Shown here piece after piece: positions 18,554 to 26,234 of a stretch of 64,000 bases of DNA. The position numbers and the translations under genes are program-made. This DNA comes from Collinsella aerofaciens (lineage in GTDB: Bacteria > Actinomycetota > Coriobacteriia > Coriobacteriales > Coriobacteriaceae). Location: the NCBI RefSeq assembly GCF_019131995.1, contig NZ_JAHONA010000002.1, positions 1 to 64,000 on the forward strand. The letters run 5' to 3'. The stretch's first letter is position 1. Every line of letters starts with the position of its first letter. Below the pieces are notes generated by a model that saw only the letters and a list, made by a program, of their open reading frames with translations, was not told where the DNA came from and searched no databases.

Positions 18554-19512
18554 GCAATGCCCGCTCGACGAAGGCCCATACGGATCAGGCTGTCACAGAC
18601 CTGCGGGAACGTCATGTCGTCGGTGTGGCGGATCTCATCCGGATACAGCGACGTATCGGTCATGCCGGGAATGGTATTGGTCTCGAGGATAACGGGGCCG
18701 TCCTCGCTCACAATAAAGTCGCTGCGCGAGATACCCAGGCAACCGAGGGCCTTGTGAGCGGCACAGGCAAGTTCCTGAGCGCGAGCGTAATTCTCGGGTG
18801 AAATCTGCGCCGGAATGCGATGGATATCCGTAGGGTCGACATACTTCACGTCCAGATCGTAGAACTCGCAGTCCTCGGGCTTACGAATCTCGACAATCGG
18901 CAGGGCGCGCACGTCATCTTCGCCGTATACGCCGACGGTGATCTCGGTACCCTCGATGCACTTCTCGACCAGCACTTTGTCGCCGTACTCAAACGCCTTG
19001 GCGATTGCCGCGGGCAGCTCGGAGGGCTCATGGACCAGGGAAATGCCATAGCTGGAACCGTTGACGGCCGGCTTCACAAAGCAGCGCTCGCCACAAACCT
19101 CGACGATATGATCGATATCGACTTCATCGCCCACCTCGAGCGCAAGGCCGGGGGCAATGGGAATGCCCGCCTTGGCGTATAGGAGCTTAGAGACCTCCTT
19201 GTCGGCACCGCAGGCGCTGGCAAGTACGCCCGAGGCCGTGTAGGGGATACCCAGGGTCTCCATGGCACCCTGCATGGCGCCATCCTCACCGCCGGCGCCG
19301 TGCATGGCGATAAATGCCACATCGAATCCGCCGGTCGCCATGGTTACCATAAAGTCATCAGCGGCCGTGTCAAGCAGCTCCACCGAGGTGTAGCCGGCTT
19401 CCTTCAGTGCCACCACAACGTTCTTTCCCGAATCGAGCGAGATCTCGCGCTCGGCGGAATGACCGCCCGCCAAGACCGCTACGTGCATGTTCTCTAGGCT
19501 TTTACCCGGCAT
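18547..19512 (-). CDS. ddl: D-alanine--D-alanine ligase
   Basis: 321 residues. It is an ATP-grasp enzyme joining two D-alanines for peptidoglycan precursors in the cytoplasm. The N-terminal LAGGHSAEREISLDSG, the central VNGSSYGISLV and the C-terminal ILETNTIPGMTDTSLYP are family hallmarks. The omega-loop reads KYVDPTDIHRIPA, with the Lys-Tyr pair typical of D-Ala-D-Ala rather than D-Ala-D-lactate enzymes, so no intrinsic glycopeptide resistance is predicted from it. The start MPGKSLEN is preceded by GAGGAGGAG at a seven-base spacing. It precedes and slightly overlaps the DnaQ-DinG gene. Confidence 0.96.
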   Translation of the reverse strand: MPGKSLENMHVAVLAGGHSAEREISLDSGKNVVVALKEAGYTSVELLDTAADDFMVTMATGGFDVAFIAMHGAGGEDGAMQGAMETLGIPYTASGVLASACGADKEVSKLLYAKAGIPIAPGLALEVGDEVDIDHIVEVCGERCFVKPAVNGSSYGISLVHEPSELPAAIAKAFEYGDKVLVEKCIEGTEITVGVYGEDDVRALPIVEIRKPEDCEFYDLDVKYVDPTDIHRIPAQISPENYARAQELACAAHKALGCLGISRSDFIVSEDGPVILETNTIPGMTDTSLYPDEIRHTDDMTFPQVCDSLIRMGLRRAGIAC

Positions 19513-19597
19513 GGGCAGACTCCTCCTCTATAATTTCTGCAGCTGATACCATATTGTAGCGATACCCTCTACGTTTCCCCAAAATCGAAAGGCTTCC

Positions 19598-20650
19598 ATG
19601 AATCCCAGGACTAAATCTCAGGACATTCGCGACTTGAGCCAAAACGATATTCGCGAGCTCGTGGCCGAACTTGGCCAGCCCGCCTTCCGCGCGAAGCAGC
19701 TCATCGAATGGGTCTTTGAGAAGAACGTTTGTTCGTTTGACGATATGACCAACCTTCCCAAGGCTTTCCGTGAGCAGCTTAAAGAGGCTTTTGCCTTTGA
19801 TACGCCGACTGAACTCACCAAGCAGGTTTCCAAAGATGGCTCGCGCAAGTATCTGCTCGAGTACCACGATGGCATTTCCGTCGAGACTGTCGGCATGCCC
19901 CGTCGTAACAAGCTTTCCGTCTGCGTTTCCACCCAGGCCGGTTGCGGCATGGGGTGCGCTTTTTGCGCCACGGGCCTCAACGGCCTTAAGCGCTCGCTAA
20001 CTGCCCAGGAGATCGTCGACCAGGTTTTGCACGTCTCCAACGATTTTGGAGAGCGTGCTACGAGCGTCGTCTTCATGGGCCAGGGCGAGCCGTTTGCCAA
20101 CTACGACGAGGTTCTCAAGGCACTGCGTATCCTCAACGACCCCGATGGCATCGGTATCGGCGCTCGTCACCTCACCGTCTCTACCAGTGGCGTTATTCCC
20201 GGTATTCGCAAATTTGCCGATATCCCCGAGCAGTTCACGCTTGCCGTTTCCCTGCATTCCGCCATCCAGTCGACGCGCAATAAGCTCATGCCCGGTGTTA
20301 AGAAGTACACGCTGCTTCGCCTTCACGAAGCGCTTCAGCGCTACACCGAGAAGACTGGCCGCCGCCCGACCTATGAGTATGCCATGATCGAAGGCGTCAA
20401 CGATACAAATCCCGAGATGCAGGCGCTCTGCGACTTTTGCGAGGGAACGCTGTGCCACGTTAACCTGATTCAGCTTAACGACATCGAGGGCAGCCCGCTC
20501 AAGCCGTCGCCGATTCATAAGGTCGAGGATCTTCAGCGTCGTCTTGAGTCCCGTGGCATCGAGACCACGATTCGTAACTCCCGTGGTAACGATATTGACG
20601 CCGCTTGTGGACAGCTGAAGCAGCGCTTCAAAGTTCAGAAGAACGCATAG
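19598..20650 (+). CDS. rlmN: 23S rRNA/tRNA adenine C2-methyltransferase RlmN
   Basis: 350 residues. It is a radical-SAM enzyme that methylates A2503 of 23S rRNA and A37 of some tRNAs. The 4Fe-4S ligands are the CGMGCAFC motif (Cys116, Cys120, Cys123). GLNGLKRSLTAQEI and MGQGEPFANYDEVL follow as expected, and the C-terminal region has CGQLKQRF. It is transcribed away from ddl as a single gene and ends at a strong hairpin near 20.7 kb. The length and motifs match RlmN; a Cfr-type specificity is not suggested. Confidence 0.95.
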   Translation: MNPRTKSQDIRDLSQNDIRELVAELGQPAFRAKQLIEWVFEKNVCSFDDMTNLPKAFREQLKEAFAFDTPTELTKQVSKDGSRKYLLEYHDGISVETVGMPRRNKLSVCVSTQAGCGMGCAFCATGLNGLKRSLTAQEIVDQVLHVSNDFGERATSVVFMGQGEPFANYDEVLKALRILNDPDGIGIGARHLTVSTSGVIPGIRKFADIPEQFTLAVSLHSAIQSTRNKLMPGVKKYTLLRLHEALQRYTEKTGRRPTYEYAMIEGVNDTNPEMQALCDFCEGTLCHVNLIQLNDIEGSPLKPSPIHKVEDLQRRLESRGIETTIRNSRGNDIDAACGQLKQRFKVQKNA

Positions 20651-20668
20651 GGGAGTCGCACCCCAATA

Positions 20669-20684
20669 CGTTTCATGTGAAACA
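20669..20684. promoter_or_regulatory. parS-like site (14/16)
   Basis: CGTTTCATGTGAAACA differs at two positions from the ParB-binding consensus TGTTTCACGTGAAACA. It lies about 2.2 kb from the three perfect sites and may be a weak ParB site. Confidence 0.5.
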
Positions 20685-20687
20685 TCG

Positions 20688-20727
20688 AACGGCCCCGGTT
20701 GCAGGATATGCAACCGGGGCCGTTTCA
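20688..20727 (+). terminator. Terminator of rlmN
   Basis: A 15-bp perfect stem (AACGGCCCCGGTTGC with its complement, 20688-20702 and 20710-20724) is followed by TTTCATTT. Confidence 0.88.
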
Positions 20728-20785
20728 TTTATTGACCTCAATTTTGGACCAGCTGCTACCTTTCCCATTTTTTACGGACAAAATA

Positions 20786-20821
20786 AGGGGCCCTTGTCTC
20801 ATGAATCAGACAAGGGCCCCT
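20786..20821 (-). terminator. Terminator of the parAB transcript
   Basis: AGGGGCCCTTGTCT (20786-20799) pairs perfectly with AGACAAGGGCCCCT (20808-20821). On the minus strand it is followed by TATTTTG, so it most likely ends the leftward parA-parB-small protein transcript. Confidence 0.8.
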
Positions 20822-20849
20822 CAAAATATGCAGGGTAATTGTTAGGTAC

Positions 20850-21104
20850 CTAATAGCCTACATTTTCCCATTGGTTGCTAACCCAACCTTGATTAATCTT
20901 AGGATTTTTCATTACCTGAGCAGTGCGCATGGCAACATCTTCTGTCATAACATCCATTTTCTTCTTGGATGTATCAACGATATCTTGCGCGCCACGAAGC
21001 AAACGACCTCGAAGTTCATCGTCTGTCGCGATCTTATAGCCAGCAAAGGCACCAGCCGCGACAGTCGTCACCAATGCAATCGCAGTAAAAATCTTATTCC
21101 TCAT
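20850..21104 (-). CDS. Small membrane protein downstream of parB, unknown function
   Basis: 84 residues from MRNKIFTAIALV. The start is fixed by AAGGAGG five bases upstream, inside the end of parB, giving an 11-bp overlap and probable coupling. One N-terminal hydrophobic helix (about 5-22) precedes a charged region with DELRGRLLRGAQDIVDTSKK, reminiscent of YtxH-type proteins. A partnership with the chromosome-segregation proteins is suggested only by position. Confidence 0.75.
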   Translation of the reverse strand: MRNKIFTAIALVTTVAAGAFAGYKIATDDELRGRLLRGAQDIVDTSKKKMDVMTEDVAMRTAQVMKNPKINQGWVSNQWENVGY

Positions 21105-21999
21105 CTTGGCCTCCTTGATCAAACTGAATCATTTCACCAAGAATACGAGAGAGCTCTTCCTCGTCTTTAAACTCAATCTCAATCTTATTCTTTCCTCGCG
21201 AGCTCTTCACACGCACGTTGGTATTAAATACCTGACGAAGCACACGCGCAGCCTTTTTAAAAGACTGAGGCGTTGCAGGCCGCGGCGTCTTAGGTGTCTC
21301 TCCGGCAGAAAACAATGGAGCAAGATTTTCTGTCGCTCTTACGGAAAGACCCTCCGCAACAACCTTCTCTGCAAGTCGAATTCGAGCATCCTCATAGGGA
21401 ACTGCAAGAATCGCACGTGCGTGACCAGCAGTAAGTTTACCCTCAAAAATCATCTGCTGAACTACTTCGGGGAGATCGAGAAGGCGCAGCGAGTTTGTAA
21501 TTGCAGAGCGTGACTTGCTTACGGCCTTCGACAATGCCTCTTGGGTCATACCGCTAGCATCGATGAGCTGGCGATAGCCCTTAGCCTCTTCGACGGGATT
21601 CAGATCAGAACGCTGAAGGTTTTCGATAAGAGCAAGAGCCAGCATCTCTTCATCATTAACATCTTTAATGATGACCGGCAGCTCCTCAAGACCAGCAAGC
21701 TTTGACGCCTGGTAACGACGCTCACCAGCGATGATCTCATAGCCGTTTCCATGCTTGCGAACCAAGAGCGGCTGCAGAACGCCATGTTCTTGGATTGACT
21801 CGCTCAACTCGCGAAGTTCAGTTTCATTAAAGTGAATTCGCGGTTGATTAGGGTTGGGAACGATATCCTCAATAGGTAGTTTTGTTTCAGATACGGCATT
21901 TGAAGCAGATGCGGCAGAACCACCAGTCTCATACTCAGCCTCTGAGACCAAAGCATTGAGTCCGCGTCCCAATCCACCACGTTTCTTTGCGCTAGGCAC
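21094..21999 (-). CDS. parB: Chromosome-partitioning protein ParB
   Basis: 301 residues. It binds parS, loads on DNA as a CTP-dependent clamp and, with ParA, separates origins. The N-terminal domain has GERRYQA (92-98), the CTP-binding GERRxR-type box. A helix-turn-helix (about 150-172, MTQEALSKAVSKSRSAI) reads parS. The C-terminal dimer domain ends in an acidic tail. The start ATG overlaps the parA stop by 8 bp, giving a coupled parA-parB unit. Three perfect parS sites lie just upstream of parA. Confidence 0.97.
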   Translation of the reverse strand: MPSAKKRGGLGRGLNALVSEAEYETGGSAASASNAVSETKLPIEDIVPNPNQPRIHFNETELRELSESIQEHGVLQPLLVRKHGNGYEIIAGERRYQASKLAGLEELPVIIKDVNDEEMLALALIENLQRSDLNPVEEAKGYRQLIDASGMTQEALSKAVSKSRSAITNSLRLLDLPEVVQQMIFEGKLTAGHARAILAVPYEDARIRLAEKVVAEGLSVRATENLAPLFSAGETPKTPRPATPQSFKKAARVLRQVFNTNVRVKSSRGKNKIEIEFKDEEELSRILGEMIQFDQGGQDEE

Positions 22000-22792
22000 G
22001 CTTGATCACCTCTTTTGCAAGGTTCATATACGCTTTTGCACCCTTGTTTTGAGGTGCATAGGTAATTACCGGTTCTCCAAAAGACGGGGCTTCAGAGATT
22101 TTAACAGTACGGGGAATCAGTGTCTTAAACGCCTTATCACCAAAGTACGATTGAACTTCCTCAACAACCTGATTCGATAATGAAGTACGTGAGTCATACA
22201 TGGTCATAAGCACGCCATAGGTGTCTAAGCCCTTGTTCAGACGTGATTTGACCATCTTCATTGACTCAAGCAGCTTCGTAACGCCCTCGAGTGCGTAATA
22301 CTCACACTGGATTGGAATCAAAACGCTGTCTGCTGCGGTCAAGGCATTGATAGTAAGCAGGCCGAGCGAAGGAGGACAGTCAATGAAAATAAAATCGAAC
22401 TCGTCCTGAATCGGCTCAAGCAAATCTTTGAGGCGGGTTTCACGAGCAATTGCGCTTACGAGCTCAATTTCGGCACCTGCAAGCTGAATCGTAGCTGGAA
22501 TTATGAATACCTTTTTGCAATTTGTATCAAGAACAAGCGATTCTGCCGGCACATCATTCAACAATGCATCATAGATGCAGTGATCAAGGTCTTCTTTTTC
22601 AATTCCAAATCCACTGGTGCTGTTTCCCTGCGGATCAAAATCGACAATCAGTATCTTACGACCCTGCTCACCCAGTGCTGCTGCAAGGTTTACAGCCGTC
22701 GTTGACTTACCGACGCCGCCTTTTTGATTGATGATTGCAATGATACGCGTGTCTTTTGCGCTCTTAGAACGCTTAACGTCGCGAAATCCCAC
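21992..22792 (-). CDS. parA: Chromosome-partitioning ATPase ParA (Soj)
   Basis: 266 residues from a GTG start with AGGAGG four bases upstream. It is a deviant Walker-A ATPase with KGGVGKST at 24-31, IVDFDPQGN and FIFIDCPPSLG, the marks of the ParA/MinD superfamily. It binds DNA non-specifically as an ATP dimer and is released by ParB, moving origins apart. It may also tune DnaA, as Soj does in Bacillus. The gene follows rsmG, with the parS cluster in the 134-bp gap. Confidence 0.97.
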   Translation of the reverse strand: MGFRDVKRSKSAKDTRIIAIINQKGGVGKSTTAVNLAAALGEQGRKILIVDFDPQGNSTSGFGIEKEDLDHCIYDALLNDVPAESLVLDTNCKKVFIIPATIQLAGAEIELVSAIARETRLKDLLEPIQDEFDFIFIDCPPSLGLLTINALTAADSVLIPIQCEYYALEGVTKLLESMKMVKSRLNKGLDTYGVLMTMYDSRTSLSNQVVEEVQSYFGDKAFKTLIPRTVKISEAPSFGEPVITYAPQNKGAKAYMNLAKEVIKRA

Positions 22793-22831
22793 GGTCCCTC
22801 CTGGTGTGTATTAAAGCTGTCAAACGGAGGA

Positions 22832-22925
22832 TGTTTCACGTGAAACATTCCGATTCGATATCAACCGCCGTGTTTCACGTGAAACACTGCAAGTTGTTAG
22901 TATCCATTATGTTTCACGTGAAACA
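22832..22925. promoter_or_regulatory. Cluster of three perfect parS sites
   Basis: TGTTTCACGTGAAACA occurs exactly at 22832-22847, 22871-22886 and 22910-22925, at a constant 39-bp spacing. The last ends one base from the rsmG stop. These are ParB nucleation sites next to the origin; they probably also bring ParB to the parAB leader. Confidence 0.97.
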
Positions 22926-22926
22926 T

Positions 22927-23664
22927 CTAGGCAAGCGGATTCTTCTTTGCCATGCCATTTGCACGAGGCAACGAAACGGATGCTGGATGACTCTTTTTAA
23001 GAACAATGAACTCCCTGTGGCCCAAGCCCTCAGGCAAATCGGTTGCGTCATTCAGAAGCAAAGTGAAGCCGCAAATCCTAGCTGCTGACATGCCAGAAGC
23101 AAGCTCCTCATCCGAAGGATTACCCTTGGTGATAACAAATAGCCCTCCATCCTTGAGGAACGGAGCTGCATACTCAACAAGAATCGGTAGTGGAGCCAGT
23201 GCGCGGGCAGTTACGACAGAGAACTGCTTCTTATGGCTTCGAGCATATTCTTCAAGGCGATCATGAACCGCATGAGCATGTTTCAATCCAAGATCATGAA
23301 CAAAAGAATTGACAGCATCAACCTTCTTGCCAACGGAGTCAATAAAAGTAGCTTTACGATGCGTGGTTATAGTTAAAGGAATACCAGGGAAGCCCGCACC
23401 TGTTCCCATATCGAGCAAAGCTCCCTCAGGAGCCTTATTGATATAAGGGAGCAAAACAAGAGAGTCGAGGATATGTAGTACCGCAGCATCTTCTATGTTA
23501 AGAATACGGGTGAGATTGGTTGTCTTATTTGTTTCCAGAACCAAATCCAAATGCTGAATACATTTCCTCAGCTCAACATCAGTTATGCTCAAGGAATACT
23601 CTTTGCAATAGGAAGTTAGATGACTCAACATCTCGTCAGCCTGCTGATCAGTAAGTACTAACAA
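22927..23664 (-). CDS. rsmG: 16S rRNA (guanine-N7)-methyltransferase G
   Basis: 245 residues from a TTG start. It methylates G527 of 16S rRNA; loss gives low-level streptomycin resistance in other bacteria. The Rossmann SAM-binding motif LLDMGTGAGFPGIPL and the TARALAPLP segment identify it. The start is chosen because AAAGGAG lies six bases before this TTG; the longer in-frame ORF would begin inside the T-run of the jag terminator, so it is unlikely to be used. It lies upstream of parA, the usual order near bacterial origins. Confidence 0.92.
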   Translation of the reverse strand: MLVLTDQQADEMLSHLTSYCKEYSLSITDVELRKCIQHLDLVLETNKTTNLTRILNIEDAAVLHILDSLVLLPYINKAPEGALLDMGTGAGFPGIPLTITTHRKATFIDSVGKKVDAVNSFVHDLGLKHAHAVHDRLEEYARSHKKQFSVVTARALAPLPILVEYAAPFLKDGGLFVITKGNPSDEELASGMSAARICGFTLLLNDATDLPEGLGHREFIVLKKSHPASVSLPRANGMAKKNPLA

Positions 23665-23710
23665 CGAAAGCTCCTTTCTGACAAAAATCAGTGTATCGAG
23701 AACTTTTGAC

Positions 23711-23742
23711 AAAAAAAGGGGACGTGGAAACCACGTCCCCTT
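23711..23742 (-). terminator. Terminator after jag
   Basis: AAGGGGACGTGG and its complement form a perfect 12-bp stem with a 3-base loop, followed on the minus strand by seven T. It separates the rpmH-jag operon from rsmG-parAB. Confidence 0.92.
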
Positions 23743-23760
23743 AGCATAAGCTCGAGAAGA

Positions 23761-24330
23761 TTATCGAGCAACAATCACCACATGGCGATCAGGGTCAGAA
23801 CCCTCAGAATGAGTATCGACGGCATCATTGCCACGAAGTGCAATGTGAACCAGTCGACGCTCGTAGGCATTCATGGGCGGAAGCGAAACACTCTTATGAG
23901 TGCGGATGGCACGCTCGGCAGCAGACTGAGCCATGGAAGCAACCTTGTCCTGACGGCGACTCTTGTATCCCTCTACGTCCACTACAACCGGATACCTAAA
24001 GCCAAGTTTGCGGCTCACCAGCAAAGAGAACATAACCTGAAGGGCATCAAGGGTGCGACCATGACGTCCAATGAGAACAGCAAGGTCGGGAGCCGTTACA
24101 TCCAAAATCAGCTCACCCTCGTCGCCCTCATACTCATCGATAGGAGAGTTGGCGGCATCGAAGTGCGAAAGGATGGAACGCAGGATGGAAATCGCAACAT
24201 CGGCAATGGTGTCGAGCTCCTCATCGGTCAGCTCTTCACCAGCCTTGTAGCGCTGTGCAATCTCGGGATAATCGCCCGCGACCTGCGGGGCAACCTCCTC
24301 AAGCATATCCTCGATGATCTCTTCAGACAT
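23761..24330 (-). CDS. jag: Jag/KhpB-type RNA-binding protein (KH and R3H domains)
   Basis: 189 residues from MSEEIIEDM, chosen for GGAG six bases upstream. A short N-terminal acidic region precedes a KH domain with GRHGRTLDALQ (the GxxG loop) and a C-terminal R3H domain (ERRLVHIALRGNDAV, then SEGSDPDRHVVI). KhpB proteins bind RNA and affect cell division and translation in Firmicutes. Its place after yidC in the rpmH operon is the classic one. A 12-bp palindrome, TTAGGTACCTAA, lies 16 bp upstream. Confidence 0.93.
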   Translation of the reverse strand: MSEEIIEDMLEEVAPQVAGDYPEIAQRYKAGEELTDEELDTIADVAISILRSILSHFDAANSPIDEYEGDEGELILDVTAPDLAVLIGRHGRTLDALQVMFSLLVSRKLGFRYPVVVDVEGYKSRRQDKVASMAQSAAERAIRTHKSVSLPPMNAYERRLVHIALRGNDAVDTHSEGSDPDRHVVIVAR

Positions 24331-24345
24331 AACGTACTCCAAAAG

Positions 24346-24357
24346 TTAGGTACCTAA
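24346..24357. repeat. TTAGGTACCTAA palindrome between yidC and jag
   Basis: An identical 12-bp palindrome is at 20842-20853, across the stop of the small gene after parB. It could be a protein-binding site or chance; no function is established. Confidence 0.4.
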
Positions 24358-24374
24358 ATAAGATTGATATCCCG

Positions 24375-25145
24375 TTACTTCTTCTTGTGCGGGCGCGGCT
24401 TCTTCTCTCGACGAGTGACCTCAACCTGCAGCGGAGCGTTCTTAAGACGCTCCTCCTCATCGGCCTTCGCCTTGTCGATGACCTTCTGCGTCACAAAAAT
24501 CTGCTGGATAACCTGCCAAGCAGACGAGACGTCGTAGTACAGCAGAACACCAACGGGAAGGCTCCAGCCCATCCAAAGCATCATGACCGTCATGACAACG
24601 GCCATCATACGCATGCTCTGAGCCTGCTGGCCGGTCTGGTTGCGCGACATATAGAGCTGCGGAATCAGGGTCAGGACGGCGAACAGGATCAGGCAAACCA
24701 GCGCAGGCAGTGCAACCATAAAGCCATCGGCAAAGGAAGCGCTCGGCGTGGTGGTCAGGTCGGGCAGGATGTTGAAGAACGAGAACGTGCCGTCGTTAAA
24801 GTACTGCGGCAGGTTGCGCAGCAATGTAAACAGGGCGAACAGGATAGGCATCTGAATCAGCAGCGGCAGACAGCCAGCCATGGGGTTGAACTTGTTCTCG
24901 CTGTAGAACTTCTGCATCTCCTCGGCCTGACGCTGGGGATCGTCGGCATAGCGCTCCTGGATCTCGAGCATCTTGGGCTGCAGCACCTGCATGCGAGCCG
25001 TCGACTTGGTCGACTTGAGCATGAGCGGCGTCAGCAGCAGACGGATGATGACCACCAGGATGATGATGGACAGGCCCCAGTCGACCGCAAAGGTCTGGAT
25101 GAGCTTGAGCAGCTCGAAAAGGATGTTAACGATCCAATCCCACAT
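24375..25145 (-). CDS. yidC: Membrane protein insertase YidC/OxaA
   Basis: 256 residues, the short Gram-positive form without the large periplasmic domain. It inserts proteins into the membrane alone or with SecYEG. A first membrane helix (about 18-40) precedes RLLLTPLMLKSTKSTARM, in which the arginine sits in the hydrophilic groove, then PLLIQMPILFALFTLLRNL and further helices. The tail is strongly basic (TRREKKPRPHKKK), suited to ribosome contact. GGAGG lies eight bases before the ATG. yidD is directly upstream and jag downstream. Confidence 0.96.
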   Translation of the reverse strand: MWDWIVNILFELLKLIQTFAVDWGLSIIILVVIIRLLLTPLMLKSTKSTARMQVLQPKMLEIQERYADDPQRQAEEMQKFYSENKFNPMAGCLPLLIQMPILFALFTLLRNLPQYFNDGTFSFFNILPDLTTTPSASFADGFMVALPALVCLILFAVLTLIPQLYMSRNQTGQQAQSMRMMAVVMTVMMLWMGWSLPVGVLLYYDVSSAWQVIQQIFVTQKVIDKAKADEEERLKNAPLQVEVTRREKKPRPHKKK

Positions 25146-25174
25146 GTAAGTTTTCCTCCGATAGCGAGTGCCCG

Positions 25175-25399
25175 CTAGGGCACAGGGTCATAACCGCCGA
25201 CGTGCAGGGGATTGCAGCGAGCGATGCGCCTCACGGCAAGCCAGCAGCCTCTCAAAACACCGTGCTTCTCAATCGCCTGGACGGCGTATTGCGAGCACGT
25301 TGGGTAATAAATGCAGGCGTCAGGCAATAAGGGCGAAATAACCTGTTGATATATGCGAATAGGAGCGATGGCAACACGTCGCAAAACGTGATTGCTCAT
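25175..25399 (-). CDS. yidD: Membrane protein insertion efficiency factor YidD
   Basis: 74 residues. This small amphipathic protein assists Yid[15 protein letters not shown] spacing is seen as [15 protein letters not shown], with [13 protein letters not shown] at the end, both diagnostic. Its ATG overlaps the rnpA stop by 4 bp (ATGA), so the two are translationally coupled. Confidence 0.95.
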   Translation of the reverse strand: MSNHVLRRVAIAPIRIYQQVISPLLPDACIYYPTCSQYAVQAIEKHGVLRGCWLAVRRIARCNPLHVGGYDPVP

Positions 25400-25734
25400 C
25401 GCTCCTCCCCGGCAACGCCGGCGCGCTTCATAAGCGAACGCAACGCCTTGTCCATCTCCTGCGGCGAGGAAACCCTCGTCTTGGGAGTTGCAAACAAGAT
25501 GATGTCATAACCCGCAACGGGAAATCCGCAGCTGCGGGCGGCCTCGCGCATCACACGCTTAGATCGGTTGCGCACGACGGCACAACCGAGTCGCTTAGCA
25601 CCAACGAAGGCGACCCTTCCGGAGTCGCCTTCGCCAACCGATTCACATATGGTCATTCGAATCAGAGGGTGATTGAAACGACGCCCCTGACTGAACACAT
25701 GCTCGAAATCTTGCCGAGACTTAATAGTCTTCAT
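25396..25734 (-). CDS. rnpA: Ribonuclease P protein component
   Basis: 112 residues, of usual size. It binds the catalytic RNase P RNA and helps mature tRNA 5' ends. The RNR signature is seen as [18 protein letters not shown], and the N-terminal [11 protein letters not shown] and VGAKRLG match the family. It lies 20 bp after rpmH in the conserved rpmH-rnpA-yidD-yidC-jag operon. Confidence 0.95.
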   Translation of the reverse strand: MKTIKSRQDFEHVFSQGRRFNHPLIRMTICESVGEGDSGRVAFVGAKRLGCAVVRNRSKRVMREAARSCGFPVAGYDIILFATPKTRVSSPQEMDKALRSLMKRAGVAGEER

Positions 25735-25754
25735 GCGAGATGTGTGTATCGCTG

Positions 25755-25889
25755 CTAGACAGTGAGACGCTTGCGGCCCTTGGCACGACGACGGGCGAGC
25801 ACGGCACGACCACCCTTAGTGGCCATACGGGCACGGAAGCCATGGGTCTTGGCACGCTTACGCTTATTAGGCTGATACGTACGCTTCAT
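25755..25889 (-). CDS. rpmH: 50S ribosomal protein L34
   Basis: 44 residues: [20 protein letters not shown], then [21 protein letters not shown], an almost invariant sequence. AGGAGGAA lies six bases upstream of the ATG; a longer in-frame ORF has no ribosome site. It is the first gene of the leftward operon at the origin. Confidence 0.98.
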   Translation of the reverse strand: MKRTYQPNKRKRAKTHGFRARMATKGGRAVLARRRAKGRKRLTV

Positions 25890-25961
25890 CTTAAGTTCCT
25901 CCTGCTGCATTTCGAGTGTCCGCGGGGACGCGGACGCAGATATAGACACGTGAGCTTGAAG

Positions 25962-25991
25962 ATTGTAGGGAAATCAATGTTCAAATGTCAA
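25962..25991 (-). promoter_or_regulatory. Promoter of the rpmH operon
   Basis: On the minus strand TTGACA (25986-25991) and TACAAT (25962-25967) are 18 bp apart, a near-consensus sigma-70-type promoter about 70 bp upstream of the rpmH start. Confidence 0.88.
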
Positions 25992-26234
25992 GAAATCAAA
26001 GGTAAAAGGTTGCGCAGTTCACACGGTTCCCCCATAAGCACAACCGAAATTTGCGCCTCATGGCAACCTTTCACGATATTTCATCGAGTTTTCAACAGGT
26101 CATGTTGGCAATGTTGAGAACCTTTCGCCAGTTTTCCAAAGTTTTCAACAAGTTTTGAAAAGTTGTCGAAAGATGAGAAACGTTGCACGGTGAGCTACTA
26201 TTTGTTCGAAACCTTTTGAAAGATTGCGAGCGGC
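25992..26234. other. Candidate DnaA-box cluster upstream of the dnaA operon
   Basis: No gene is seen between the rpmH promoter and the first dnaA-operon gene. GTTTTCAACA occurs at 26088-26097 and 26141-26150, and GTTCTCAACA on the opposite strand at 26112-26121, with several looser relatives (GTTTTCCAAA, GTTTTGAAAA). Leftward and rightward transcription split here. Like the upstream half of the Bacillus origin, it may bind DnaA; this is inferred from repetition and location. Confidence 0.55.

Noticed and set aside
22804..23088. 94-codon plus-strand frame over the parS cluster
   Set aside because: Its repeated FHVKH peptides are just parS sites translated; it overlaps rsmG and has no gene-like features.
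23665..23712. Longer RsmG starting at the upstream TTG
   Set aside because: That codon lies in the T-run of the jag terminator and has no ribosome site; the inner TTG has AAAGGAG at good spacing.
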